Assembly (NCBI RefSeq): GCF_019649055.1
Contig: NW_026570228.1
Span: forward strand, 1,736,001 to 1,800,000
DNA length: 64,000 nucleotides
Direction of reading: 5' to 3'
Source of the DNA: Paramacrobiotus metropolitanus
Lineage: Eukaryota > Tardigrada > Eutardigrada > Parachela > Macrobiotidae
In this document: in pieces, positions 38,352 to 49,906 of the stretch
Layout: every line of letters starts with the position of its first letter
Numbering within the stretch: position 1 is the stretch's first letter
Notes under the pieces: model-generated
Database searches by the model: none
Told to the model about the DNA's origin: nothing
What the model saw: only the letters and a program-made list of their open reading frames with translations
Position numbers and translations under genes: made by a program

Positions 38352-38701
38352 TCATAGTGTGGAAGGAACTGGAAGCTGAAAGTCCGGTGCCGGTATACCC
38401 ATAGGCTCTTTGGGATCGGCGACTGCGACTGGAGAAATATTCTGGACACGAATTGGTTCGACGGGTCCGTAGTGGTCTTTGCGCTCACTACTTGGAGCGA
38501 TTTGTATGGATTGCCCATTCGATACCGGCAAGTAATTAATCAGCGGGGTGAAAGCGTGGGTTGGGTGTGGCCCTGCAAATCGTTCTGGTGGTGGTGCATT
38601 TGCTGAATTCATTGGTAAGCGGCCATGAGATGAATTACTTGACGGTATGATGGCATGCATCAAGCATTTCAAAGTCTGATCCATTCTCATCATATGACTA
38701 A
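38352..38701 (-). CDS. Possible isolated 3' exon, Pro/Ser-rich
   Basis: After a good acceptor (TATTGTCTTTAG, minus strand) an open frame of about 115 codons reads GRLPMNSANAPPPERFAGP, then YLPVSNGQSIQIAP and VADPKEPMGIPAP, and stops at 38352. GC and amino-acid content are exon-like, unlike neighbours. A second frame just downstream (to 38167) also reads plausibly. No upstream exon is evident; the satellite array begins immediately on that side. It may be the remnant of a gene interrupted by the array. No family recognised. Confidence 0.3.
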
Positions 38702-38779
38702 AGACAATATAATCGAAGCTATTTGACAACGTAAAACATACTCTTTCGGGTTATGTATACGTATACCATACATTTAAAC

Positions 38780-40870
38780 TGCAAAGATAAAGTACTGCTT
38801 TAAAGTACAAAGTACTGCTTTTTAAAGTACTGCTTTATCTACAAATTAATGCAATACTTTGCAGGTCAAAATGTGAATGAAAAAATGTACTGCTATACTT
38901 TCAAATGCCCCAGCACTTAATCGTCAGTTTCGGCCTGTTCGGGGATGTTCGGGAAGGTGACCTTGTTACTGAAAGTAATACAATACTTTCAAAGTATTGC
39001 ATTACTTTCGAAGTACTGCCATACTTTCAAATGCCTCAGCAATTAATCGTCAGTTTCGGCGTGTTCGGGAATGTTCGGGAAAGTCACCTTGGTACTGAAA
39101 GTAATGCAGTAATTTCAAAGTATTGCATTACTTTCGAAGTACTGCCATGCTTTCAAATGCCCTAGCACTTAATCGTCAGTTTCGGCCTGTTCGGGGATGT
39201 TCGGGAAGGTCACCTTGGTACTGAAAGTAATGCAGTACTTTAAAAGTATTGCTCTACTTTCGAAGTACTGCCGTACTTTCGAATGCCTCACCAATTAATC
39301 GTCAGTTTCGGCGTGTTCGGGGATGTTCGGGAAGGTCACATTGGTACTGAAAGTAATGCAGTACTTTTAAAGTATTGCATTACTTTCGAAGTACTGCCGT
39401 ACTTTCAAATGCCCCAGCACTTAATCGTCAGTTTCGGCCTGTTCGGGGATGTTCGGGAAGGTCACCTTGGTACTGAAAGTAATGCAGTACTTTAAAAGTA
39501 TTGCTTTACTTTCGAAGTACTGCCGTAATTTCAAATGCCCCAGCACTTAATCGTCAGTTTCGGCCTGTTCGGGGATGTTCGGGAAGGTCACCTTGGTACT
39601 GAAAGTAATGCAGTACTTTAAAAGTATTGCTTCACTTTCGAAGTGCTGCTATACTTTCAAATGCCCCAGCACTTAATCGTCAGTTTCGGCCTGTTCGGGG
39701 ATGTTCGGGAAGGTCACCTTGGTACGGAAAGTAATGCAGTACTTTAAAAGTATTGCTTTACTTTTCGAAGTACTGCCATACTTTCAAATGCCCCAGCACT
39801 TAATCGTCAGTTCTGGCCTGTTCGGGGATGTTCGGGAAGGTGACCTTCTTACTGAAAGTAATACAATACTTTCAAAGTATTGCATTACTTTCGAAGTACT
39901 GCCATACTTTCAAATGCCCTAGCACTTAATCGTCAGTTTAAAAGTATTCCTGTACTTTTAAAGTATTGCAATATTTTTTAAGTACAGCAATACTTTTAAA
40001 GTATTATTTTTATAGCATTGCAGTACTTAAAACGCCTCAGCGCTTGATCGTCTATTTGGGTTTGTTCGGCGTTGTTCGGGAAGGTCACTTTGGCACAGCA
40101 GTACTTTGAAAGTACGGGTGCACTTTAGAAGTATTGCTGTACTTTCCAAGTACTGCAATAATTTAAAATGCCTCAAGGCTTTATCGTTTGTTTCGGCTTG
40201 TCAAAGTGCAACAGTAACTTTAAAGTGCTGCTGTAACAATGTGACCTTCCGAACAACGCCGAACAAGCCGAAAAGACGATCAAGCGCTGAGGGTTTTAAG
40301 CACTGCTATATTTTTGCATATTGTACTTTAAAGCATTGCAACACTTTAAAAGTACAGGATAACTTTCAGAGTATTGCTGTACTTTCAAAGTACTGCAATA
40401 CTTTAAAATGCCCCAGCGCTAGATCGTCTGTTTCGGCTTGTTCGGCGTTGTTCGAAGGTCACTTTGGCACAGCAATACTTTGAAAGTACTGTTGTACTTT
40501 AAAGGTGCATATTGTAGTTCAAAGTGCTGCAATACTTTAAAAGTATTGTTGCACCTCAAACTACTGCAATACTTTAAAAGTGCAGGAATACTTTAAAAGT
40601 ATTGTTATAGTTTCTAAAGTATTGTAATACTTTAAAAGTACAGGAATACTTTAAAAGTATTGCTGTAGTTTCAAAGTATTGCAATACTTTAAAAGTACAG
40701 GAATACTTTAAAAGTATTGCTGTACTTTCAAAGTGCTGCAATACTTTTAAAATGCCTCAGCACTTGATCGTCCGTTTCGGCTTGTTCGGCGTTGTCCGGA
40801 AAGGTCACTTGGCGCAGCAGTACTTTGAAAGAACGGGTGCACTTTAGAAGTATTGCTGAACAGAAAGCCA
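38780..40870. repeat. Complex satellite: 126-bp tandem array plus degenerate palindromic units
   Basis: Units beginning ATGCC(C/T)CAGCA start at 38905, 39031, 39157, 39283, 39409, 39535, 39661, 39788 and 39914, a period of 126 bp (one 127). Each holds a TTCGGCCTGTTCGGGGATGT core and a run of GTACTTT/AAAGTAC palindromes. From 39930 the array decays into shorter units based on AGTACTGCAATACTTTAAAA, with core copies at about 40048, 40168, 40410 and 40753 and one inverted core at about 40238-40296. The 126-bp unit is a multiple of three. A 42-residue repeat (MPQHLIVSFGLFGDVREG...) is open in several units and closed by TAG in others, so I treat it as noncoding. Confidence 0.88.
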
Positions 40871-43299
40871 GCAGTACTGTCTCCAGGCAACACAGTAAGC
40901 AAAGCAATATATAAAGCACTTCGATTAAGGCGAGGTAATTGTTTTGCCTTCATTTTCAGAGGAGTTACAATAGCTACAGTTTCCCAGATAGAAAAAAATG
41001 CTCTTTAAAATGGATGTTTTTTCGAAAGTCGAAGATCCAAATAAAAGCACAACTGTGTAAAAGATCAAAAGGTACCGTGGGTCTAAAACGACGCTCGGGT
41101 CCAGCAGTACGTTCCATTCACTTAACTGCCAACTCCTCTCAAACCGAACCGCAAACAACCGCACGCGGGCTGCGTGTCTGCGTTGCGCTGCTACCGCGCG
41201 CAGACTGCGATTTGATGAACGCTATATGCAGCCTGCAGGTAGCGTGGTGGTATGTTTACTTTTCTGCGCCGATGCAGAGGACCATTTTCGAAAAACAAAA
41301 ACCCATATTTACTAGAATTAAAGTCTGGACAGTTCTACGCGCCTTATAATCCATTGCCGCAATGGAATTGGCTGTTCTGGGTACCGTTGGAAAGACAAAA
41401 TTATTTTACATACTGGGTTTTTTTGGTTTTGGAATTCAGCCATTCGAATTCCAACGATCAGTGGTTTTCTCAGTTAGGGGAATTAGTTTCATGTTTAAAA
41501 ATTTATATCTTTACTGTTTTTTACACAAGATTTTTTCAAAATAAATCCAATATGTAAAAAAATTATACGTTATATTTAGAAACAGCAAACTTGAAGTTGC
41601 CCCATTGGGTGCTTCAGCGCAGTTTTTTTGGGGCAACTACAACATAAAATTCTATATCCCGTTTGCACTTTTAGGCTTCATTTTAAAAACTTATATGTTA
41701 AAAAGTGCAATTTATAAGGTTTCTAATGAATCTTTGCACTTCGAGAACAGACCAACCAAAGGCGGACAACAAATTCTCAAAGTTGTCAATAAAATTGGCA
41801 TGCTGCAAACAATTACATCCCGTTAACAAGCTGTACCTTATAGACAACAACAACTAAATTAATATAGAAGTACTTAACAGTACAGTAACTACTATAGTAC
41901 AGTGCCTACGTTAGCGCTCTGCAAAGGTTAACATATTGCAAAATTACTAATGGGAGTGTATATTTAATTAGATAGTATTTGCACGACACAGTATGTGACG
42001 TACAAAATTTGGTGTGTAAATGCCAGTATAGTACTTAGCGTTCAGAACGACGACCTCTACACAATAACTGCAAGTTTTGCAACATTAAATTTTGCTGTCA
42101 ATGACGTGTCAATCGCTGTCAATGGTACCTGCATTCCTGATCACTGTCCACTGCTGTTACCCAGGGGCTTGGGTATTACACGCTTGTGCAATCAATACCC
42201 AATATCGACCGCACGATGAGAAAGTACCAGTGAACTGCACCAGGGCGCACGGCGAGATGGGGAATTATAAACAATAGGGTAACAATTACAGCACTGCCAT
42301 AAATAATTAATATTGCACCAATACGGACGGTGCGACGGCAGCGATCAGTCAACAGTGCATTACACGGTACGTCGATAAACAAAGCAATTGGTACTTGACC
42401 ATAGTACTACAAGTCGGCGACGAGAAAATTGTATGATTTATTAGCACCTAAGTAAGTACACAAACAATGGTACATGCAGCAAAAGTGCACATGCATGCAC
42501 CAATGGTGCAATTGAATGCACCATTGGTACGGATCTTTACTGGTGCCCACCGGTGCGCTGCAATATGCTCACGCATGTGCAGCGCGAGGTACAGCACAAT
42601 AATAATAACCGTTAATATGCACTTGTTATGTAGTGATATTCAACGGAGCATGACGCATTGTTGACCTGGTGGTTACTAGTGATGAGTGGGTGCAAAGTGT
42701 GAGCAAACCCTCTATCATTACCTGCAATGAACTACTGAAATAATGGCTATGCCATGATTAAATTTCTGGTACGTGGTTATTCTTATATAGTACACTTATG
42801 GTTTATTAGTAACGTAGTACTGCGGGGAAGTTGTTTTCTGATTTTGAACTTCACAATCGGCGTCGAACTAATCGCACCGTGCCGATTCTGCCGGTTCTCT
42901 CGGATCACATTTTAAATAATAAGGTTATTATTTCAAGGTTACCTTGAAAGCTTTACCGAAGCCAGCTTTACCGGAACCGGCACCGGTGACGCGGGGTAAG
43001 ATAATTTTTTTAAAAACAAAATGCATGTGACACAGTTTCTGAACACGCTGAAGCTATAGATAGCGTTTTCAGTTTTTTTTATTGTGCTATGGCTTTTACG
43101 ATCTCCACGTCCCAGATTAATTTTTTTGTAGTCATGTCATAGATCTTGTTCCTTGATATAAAACTTTAAAAAGTACGCTGTACCAAAATATAATTTGCGC
43201 TAGTTCACGATTTATCGATAAAATCCTCGCATTAATTTACATATAGAGTATTAATGTATTCTTGAAAGTCACATTATATTTTAATTTAGTGAAAATCTA
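40871..43299. other. Spacer without recognisable genes
   Basis: About 2.4 kb of AT-rich sequence. Frames at 40939-41557 (+) have aromatic-rich, chance-like translations. A palindromic patch around 42480-42530 contains TGCACCAATGGTGCA-type repeats. Nothing called. Confidence 0.4.
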
Positions 43300-43560
43300 G
43301 CGAGCATCCAGAGGAGATCCACATCCAACACCGGGAAGGTGCAGTGTAAGAGAATTTTAATTAACACTGATTTGAACATAGAGTATTTCCGTCGTTCTTA
43401 TCGTAATTCGGTGCTACGAGTACAATGACAGTAAGAAACCAGCCTAGAAAAAAGCGCAGTAATCCATAGCCAACCGGCCAGTACGTACCGTCCGTAAGTA
43501 TGCCATTTCGATTTTTTAGAAATCCGAACGTAATGCACCAGCAAAATTCGGAAGAATAAC
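43300..43560. repeat. Third copy of the ALP-like gene's 3' flank
   Basis: Diverged match in the same orientation to about 29900-30150 (landmarks CCGGGAA...GCA, GAGAATTTTAATTAACACT and AAGCGCAGTAATCCATAG). No exon copies accompany it, so only the flank was copied or the rest was lost. Confidence 0.65.
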
Positions 43561-44404
43561 AGGCTAACAAATGTGCGTATAGTGCTTATTGTATGTTCAT
43601 ATTCGCTGGTCTTTTCAAAGAATGAAACATCGTGTTTATACTCATACAAAGTTCAGACCGTAGCTTGTTTGAAAACAGCATCAAAATAGAAACTTATCGT
43701 TAATTACAGAAGTGACTTACAATTTACTGTCATTTACTGTAACTACTGTAATTTCACCACCCATCTTTTTTATTTTTTTTACAGCGGTTCCGAACTAATG
43801 AAAGTGAAATTTGAAACTTGGTTTAGCATTGGTAAAATCTGAAACTTGCTCCGCGTTGTCCTTTTACAATTTGGGTACTGTAATATCTTCTGGTGTACGT
43901 TAACTAACAATAAGAAGCAAAACAAGTACTGCGAACGACAGATCACAGGAACGCTTATGTTCACAGAATACAGATGCCAGATTTGCAAACTGCTGCGAGA
44001 GAGGATCGGTATAATTAGGAAAACCTCTGAACCTGTTTTGGAAAAACCTGTGCAATACATAACATACTTTAATTACAAGATAATGGAAAGACCTGTGCAG
44101 CCTGTGTTTTGGAAAGTGTGGTGGAATACGTAACATATTTTCGATTATCTTGTATTAATCGAATGTAATCGAATGTAATAATGCGTTATGGACATGAACT
44201 GTCTGCTATTTGAATGACATGGCAAACTGAAACGTTATACTTGATTGTCCGTCAGCCAAAAGAGCATGGTTTCTGCGAGTACACACTGCCCAACACCAAC
44301 AGTTTAGTTTTCAAACCAACATATTTTTGTCCGCGATTCGCGTTAAGTTCAATCGATCGCTGACCACTATTATTATTATTATTATATTTACCGACTTATT
44401 ATTA

Positions 44405-44478
44405 CCGACCAGACGTTGAAGTCCCGTTTATCGGGTTGTCTGCTCTTGATGTAATAATAATAATAATAATAATAATAG
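44405..44478 (+). mobile_element. LINE/SINE-type 3' tail with hairpin and (TAA)n
   Basis: A block starting CCGACCAGAC and containing GAAGTCCCGTTTATCGGG folds into a stem (CCCG/CGGG inside CAGAC/GTCTG). It is followed by GCTCTTGATG and eight or nine TAA units. A conserved terminal hairpin followed by a microsatellite tail is typical of CR1/L2-like LINEs and their SINEs. No coding part is present. A (TTA)n run precedes it at about 44368. Confidence 0.5.
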
Positions 44479-44566
44479 TGGAACGCCTGCTTCTTCTCTG
44501 CATGCTGTTGATGTGTCGATCTGTTATAATAATCTCTCTTTTATTAGCATTAAATTGTTTCTGCGT

Positions 44567-44621
44567 ACCGACCAGACATTGAAGTCCCGTTACTCGGGTT
44601 GTCTGCTCTTGATGAATGAAT
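44567..44621 (+). mobile_element. Second copy of the hairpin tail, (TGAA)n-like end
   Basis: Same block as at 44405 with GAAGTCCCGTTACTCGGG. The loop changes but the CCCG/CGGG stem is kept. It ends in GATGAATGAATG instead of TAA repeats. Two stem-preserving copies with different simple-repeat tails argue for separate 3'-end insertions rather than tandem duplication. Confidence 0.5.
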
Positions 44622-44885
44622 GCGACCGTAGAAATTGCCCTGCTTACCGGTAGTAGTTAGCGCGCTCTAGTCTTCAGCGACCTACCTATTCCCCCTAGTG
44701 TCGCCTTCAGCAGGAGATGGCCTCGTTTCGTTAACTGCACTTTCGCGAAGATTTCATATCAGATGTGTGTCAGGGAGATTTCATATCAAACATCTGGTGT
44801 CAGGCATTGTATTTTTAGCACGGAAATTAAAATTTAGTATTTCAAGACTACTAGTGCTGACTGTAGAGTGAGACCTTTCGTATTA

Positions 44886-45284
44886 GCGGTCAGTCGAACT
44901 GAAGCGGGACATCTGCACGAAACCGGTTGCCGGTTAAACTAAGATTAATTTCGACCGCCACGGACTTCAGTATTCAATTATTTTACAGAATTACTAGTAA
45001 GTAAAATAAGGTTTTATCTTGTACTGATCGCACGGATTTCTATACTGATTTTCTCTGAAGCCACTTGATTTTTCAAATACGAGCGGTCAGCCGAACTGAA
45101 GCGGGTCATCTGCATGAAACCGTTTGCCGGTTAAACTAAGATTAATTAATTCGACCGCCACGGACTTCAGTATTCAATTATTTTACAGAATTACTAGTAA
45201 GTAAAATAAGGTTTTATCTTGTACTGATCGCACGGATTCCTATACTGATTTTCTCTGAAGCCACTTGATTTTTCAAATACGAGC
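44886..45284 (+). repeat. Two-copy tandem duplication, about 197 bp
   Basis: GCGGTCAG at 44886 and at 45083 begin two nearly identical units running through CTTCAGTATTCAATTATTTT and CTGAAGCCACTTGATTTTTC. The second unit has a 4-bp ATTA insertion. It lies just upstream of the F-box gene and might include its promoter or 5' UTR. Confidence 0.85.
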
Positions 45285-45415
45285 CACTACGAGGCCTAAT
45301 ATATGTGATCTTTTTGCAGATAATTATAAAACTTAGACAACATGGTGACGTCGACAGTTTTCTCTCAACAGGAGCACGCACCGACTAATGATGCACAATT
45401 GTTATTTACAGTACC

Positions 45416-48400
45416 ATGACCTTTCCCTCCATGCCCCCTTATAAGCGGATGCTGGCGGATACCCACCAGCTAAGCGAGCGCAACACCGTTGCGGTCCGCA
45501 ACGACGACGGTGCATACTGGCTGGGACACATTCAGGACATCGCTGGCGACTACGCCTTTGTCGATTTTCAAAGTAAAAGAGTCCCAGCCAGCTGGCTGCA
45601 TACGGGGCGTGTGTGGCCTCTGCCGGTCCCGGAGTATAACGAGCATGCCACGCCGGTATATTTAGCGGCTCTCCGTGACGAAGACGACGGACCATTCCGC
45701 TTTCGTCCAATCACTGTGTTTTTTATTGGCCCTATATGGGGTATACTGGTGAAGGATTACGACCAAACAGATATCAGCAGTAAATCACAAAATGAGCATA
45801 CGGAATTAGTGGACGTTGGTCAAATTATCGATCAGGCAGCGCTATCCCAGCCGCCGATGCTGTACCGTACCACCGGTTTCCTGCTCACCAAGCGCTTTGT
45901 TCCTTTTGCCAGGGCGCATGACGTTCTATGCGACGCATCCGACAAGTCGCGCATCATCCATCACATGTGCGAGTCTTTTAGTCACGCTGCGCGTGAACGG
46001 CGTTCATTCGATTACGGTCGTTTTCACCTGCGCATTGAACAGAATGGATGCACGTTTATCGTCAGCCATATAACCCACCACCAGGCGGAAGCGCCAACCG
46101 TGGAAACACTGTCGGGTATACTGCAACGTCATTTAGACTCCCGGACCCATCTGCCGGCGTTCATTTACAATGACCTCTGCGACCGTGTCAGCGCACCCGA
46201 TGGTAAAGGTCAAGTGCAAAGTACTCTGCTGTGTGTACTAAGTAAATATAAGAAAAATATACAGAGGTGTCTTGCTTAACTTATGTACAGTATTATGGCA
46301 GAGTGCAATATACACGCACAAGTGAAAGTATCATTCTATTGTATACATATATATAAATGTATATAAATCCTGTCCTGTCATATATATAAATATATATAAG
46401 TAGGTACATAATCGTATAGTGTATTTATGTACAGTATGAGACTATGAGTTGCTGAGTAGACTATAGTTATGTATTCATGTTATATGGCATAGAAGTATGT
46501 ATTCTTCGTAATATGCCCTATGCGACTTCTTCATATCTATATGCGGGCTAGGTATGTACTAGTACCTAATACTCATATAGGCTATAATTATTATAAACGG
46601 TCCTCATACCCATAATCCTACTCCTAATTCAGAATTTTTATACTAATATTGGCTCTAATAATCATAATCATACTTCGGTCCTACCGGTCATCGTACTTTC
46701 GTTTATAATCATTACTCACACCTTTGTCACTACTCATACTTTACACAATGTTCACTTGCGTAACCCAATAAAATACTTTCTTCGCGATTTAGTGGTGATC
46801 ATAAGAAACTAGAAAGAAAGCCTAAACAAGAAACTAATAAAACACAATCGACGTACTGTATATAATCATTACCTTTTTCTTCGAGCATTATTTAACTTAT
46901 TATCAAGTTTACTTAATATTTTGCTTAGTGCGTTTTCGGTTAAAGCTACTAACTGCTAGTAACTCGTAAGTCTATTTGCGTAGCAAGAAGCATTTCGCCA
47001 ACTGCTATTTACGCTTCAGTTGGGCGAGCGGAACCTCCGTCTGACGATGCTTCGCTGGACCATCTGTCGATCTCACTCCTCTGCGAGATCTTTGCTTATC
47101 TGGACTTGCATTCACGAATGAAGCTTAAAAGGTAAGGATTATTGTGTACTGATCAGCAAGAGCACTGCACAAGTTTTCGTAACCGTTTTCTAGACTCTGG
47201 TTAATGCTAATAAAGTATGCATGCAGTTTTTGTACAAGGCGGGAAACAAATCCAAAAAGATAAGGAATACTTCATATAGATATATTAAACCTAGTGCCAG
47301 GTACGTAAGGTCACGATACCAATTATAAGTAAACTGGCTTGTAATAAAAATGATGTAGAACTAATTAAGACCTAACTAAAAACTAATGTAAAACCAACTC
47401 AAAATAAAGTAGGACTAAGGTATGCATACAGCTTAGGACTAAAAAGACGCATAGCCCCATTCCCAGATATCTGTACGCATGTGGCAAGTGCACTTGTACG
47501 ACAACCGGATATTTTAGCTGAGTCGTACAGCGCACTGCGCCGCATGCGTTCGGAATGCTGTGGGGTGGGATTATGCGTCTTTTTTGTCCTAAGCTGTATA
47601 TATCCACAGTTTTTTCAAAAAGTGTTGTTGATGTATATTAATCAAAGCAAAAGATCGCTAATTTTGTTGTGTTGTGCAGAGTGTGTACAATGTGGATTTC
47701 GCTGCTGAACAGCCGTCATGTGGTCGAACACATCAGCATTTGTTTGAAAACCTGCTCTCATGATACGATATCCCACAATCTGAACAGCTACAAAGCAGCG
47801 TCTCTGCTCCACCGCATGGTCAACTCGGCGACAAAAAGCCTCACCATACTGCAAAACTTCGACTACCACTTCTGTCTGAGCAACCTTTTGAAGGGCATGG
47901 GAATCAAAGTGCCGACAATAATTTTCAAAGACCACATTGTTACCAATAAAAACGGAAGTAATATTGGATACCCGGATATATGCGAGGGACAATTTCCGTT
48001 AAACTACGCACTAGGGGCGCGGTGCGCCATCTTCGACGATTGCTGTCAGCGTGTTGTGATTTATAATTGGAAAGTGAGTGATATTTTTGGCGCTGTAGCG
48101 TACGAGCTGTTCTCCAAATATTACTCATACCGGAAATCTGTACGGGAATTTATGCGATTGCCCCGGATCGAAACAAGTTCAATGATGGCGTGTTTGACTC
48201 ATGAGTCGCATGTCGGTGTACTCGCGGCCGACGCCCTGCAAATCACGATTCCGCAGCTGATTCTGCACAGTAGTGATGGGCGGTACCACATGCTGCGGCG
48301 ATTTATGTGGGGGTTGAACGACAACTTTCCCCCGGTTACCGAGGACATATATACAAAGGTCACAGCTGTGCACGCTCGCTGGGTGCGCAACTTACAGTAT

Positions 48401-49530
48401 CCGGCTGAATGGAGTAGGATCCGAGCGTATCTTGAACTGTAAGCGCACGTACCGAACATAAAAATGATGGCTGATTGTACAAGGCGGATTTCAAATGGGT
48501 TACGTAAAAGGAACCGCTAAATTTATGAGTTGCACTAACGTAAGTACGATAACGGCGAGCCACGCCTCACTATGTAAGTGCTTCAAGCAAATTTGGCATT
48601 ACTGATGCACTACTTAAATATGCCCATTATTTTAATCAATAATAATCAATTTCGCTTTATCGATCAATACAGTAGAACGTTGAGCACTTGACCGAATTGA
48701 CAACCTCGGTGGCGGGCGGCCTGTGTGGCGCCCGTTAAAAAACGAAACTATAACGGTCTAACTCTCAAAATAAATGGTGTCTTTTTTGGGAAAAGATATT
48801 CAGTGATGCATATTTTTTTAACGAAAGTGTGAAGTTAAGAGTGGTGCTGGTAGCCTGTTAATTTTTATGACAGAGATGTTAATAGAGCCCGTAGTCATGG
48901 GATGGTTACCGGAATTATGTTCGAATTTTTACTGTTTCTGACGTGCTGTTTTCTAATATACATTCTCGGGAGTTCTCATATCTGTTTTAAGTATCTGTAA
49001 ATGGAAAAAAAATTAATGTTTTTATAAAGGCCAGCACGGGAAAGCTGGGTTCGAGCCCTGGTAAAAAAGGGTAGGTACCCAGGTACTCATAAAATACACA
49101 ACCGCTGCCACAGGCCGTCAGCACAAAAGGACTATGTGCCCTTCCTCTATATGTGGCGTTGTATTTTATTATGTGGCGCTGGCCAACGGGCGGTCACCAC
49201 ATTTTCCATAATCGTCAAACCTTCGCTATGCTTCGGTCGATTATTTATACGCCACGAGTAGACAACAGGATTAACGGGACTTTCTCGTCTTACTGTACGT
49301 CTCGCGTGCTCCCCGGGAAGTAAATCAAACAGACATTTTGTTCGGCCAACCTGGTTTTGAAGTTTTGAACCAAATTAACGGTTTTTCATTGCAGATTTAG
49401 CGGATTCCACGCGGACGGCTCAGCGAAATTTTGGGACGAACTGGACCTGCGAACCGAAAATGTGCGTACATGGAGCAGGATGGCGCTTTTTGGGATTAAG
49501 GACATATTCCCAGCTGCAGAGTGCTGGTAG
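45416..49530 (+). CDS. F-box protein with Tudor/SH3-barrel-like N-terminal module
   Basis: Exons 45416-46202, 47020-47131, 47680-48438 and 49395-49530 total 1,794 nt, 597 residues, phases consistent. Residues about 20-60 (NTVAVRNDDGAYWLGHIQDI, then DYAFVDFQSKRVPASWLH) have the V-x-V-R..DG.W..G.I..I..D...V.F pattern of small Tudor/Agenet-like barrels. The F-box spans the exon 2/3 junction at about residues 276-312 (HLSISLLCEIFAYLDLHSRM, then LKRVCTMWISLL), the Skp1-binding motif of SCF ubiquitin ligases. The C-terminal 270 residues have no repeats I recognise and may select the substrate. TTATTTACAG just before the ATG suggests an intron in the 5' UTR. The join between exons 1 and 2 (46202/47020) is the least certain; the others have strong splice signals. 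Confidence 0.78.
47421..47606. mobile_element. Small inverted-repeat element in the F-box gene intron
   Basis: Arms of about 45 bp at 47421-47465 and 47560-47604 are reverse complements with a few mismatches; the shared core is CAGCTTAGGACTAAAAAGAC. Length of about 185 bp with long arms fits a MITE. No clear target duplication was seen. Confidence 0.6.
49173..49248. repeat. Dispersed repeat, copy B, with tRNA-like B box upstream
   Basis: Matches the 1992-2067 block in order (GGCCAACGGGCGGTCACC, then CTTCGCTATGCTTCGGTCGA). About 125 bp upstream (near 49049) lies GGTTCGAGCCC, close to a Pol III B box. This could mean a tRNA-derived SINE spanning about 49030-49250, but no A box is convincing. 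Confidence 0.4.
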
Positions 49531-49714
49531 ATTGCGTATTGACTCATGCGCATCAACATTCGCTATTGTTTCCACTGGTTAATCACTATTCATTCACTAA
49601 TCTTACTTACTTCTGCATCACCGTCTGATAACAACAACGAAATAAATACTGGAATCAAAACATCATTTACCTACACCTTAATTTTTAATTTCATTCAACT
49701 TTAAGTCTTTAACG
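49531..49714. other. Short spacer after the F-box gene
   Basis: Probable 3' UTR with an AATAAA-like signal near 49641. Nothing else. Confidence 0.4.
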
Positions 49715-49906
49715 GGTCTAGAGCAGTCATCCAGAAAAACTATAAACTACAATCCGAAATAAATATAGCCAGGGGAAATCCACACCACCTAATTGTAATA
49801 CCGGGAACCTGCATTACAAGACAATTTTATTTAACACCTATTTTAACATCGAGTTTTTTATCGCAGTTCCTTGCTAAAATGAGTGTAAGGAATTAGTTTA
49901 GAAGAA

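Noticed and set aside
38905-39922. Repeats of about 126 bp read as a CRISPR array or a 42-residue repeat protein
   Set aside because: Units are contiguous with no variable spacers, and in-frame TAG codons close several units; it is a satellite.
41252-41826. Plus-strand frames of 60-136 codons
   Set aside because: Phe/Tyr/Trp-rich translations expected of AT-rich DNA, no splice partners.
49040-49070. GGTTCGAGCCC as part of a tRNA gene
   Set aside because: No A box and no cloverleaf could be drawn around it; at most a SINE remnant.
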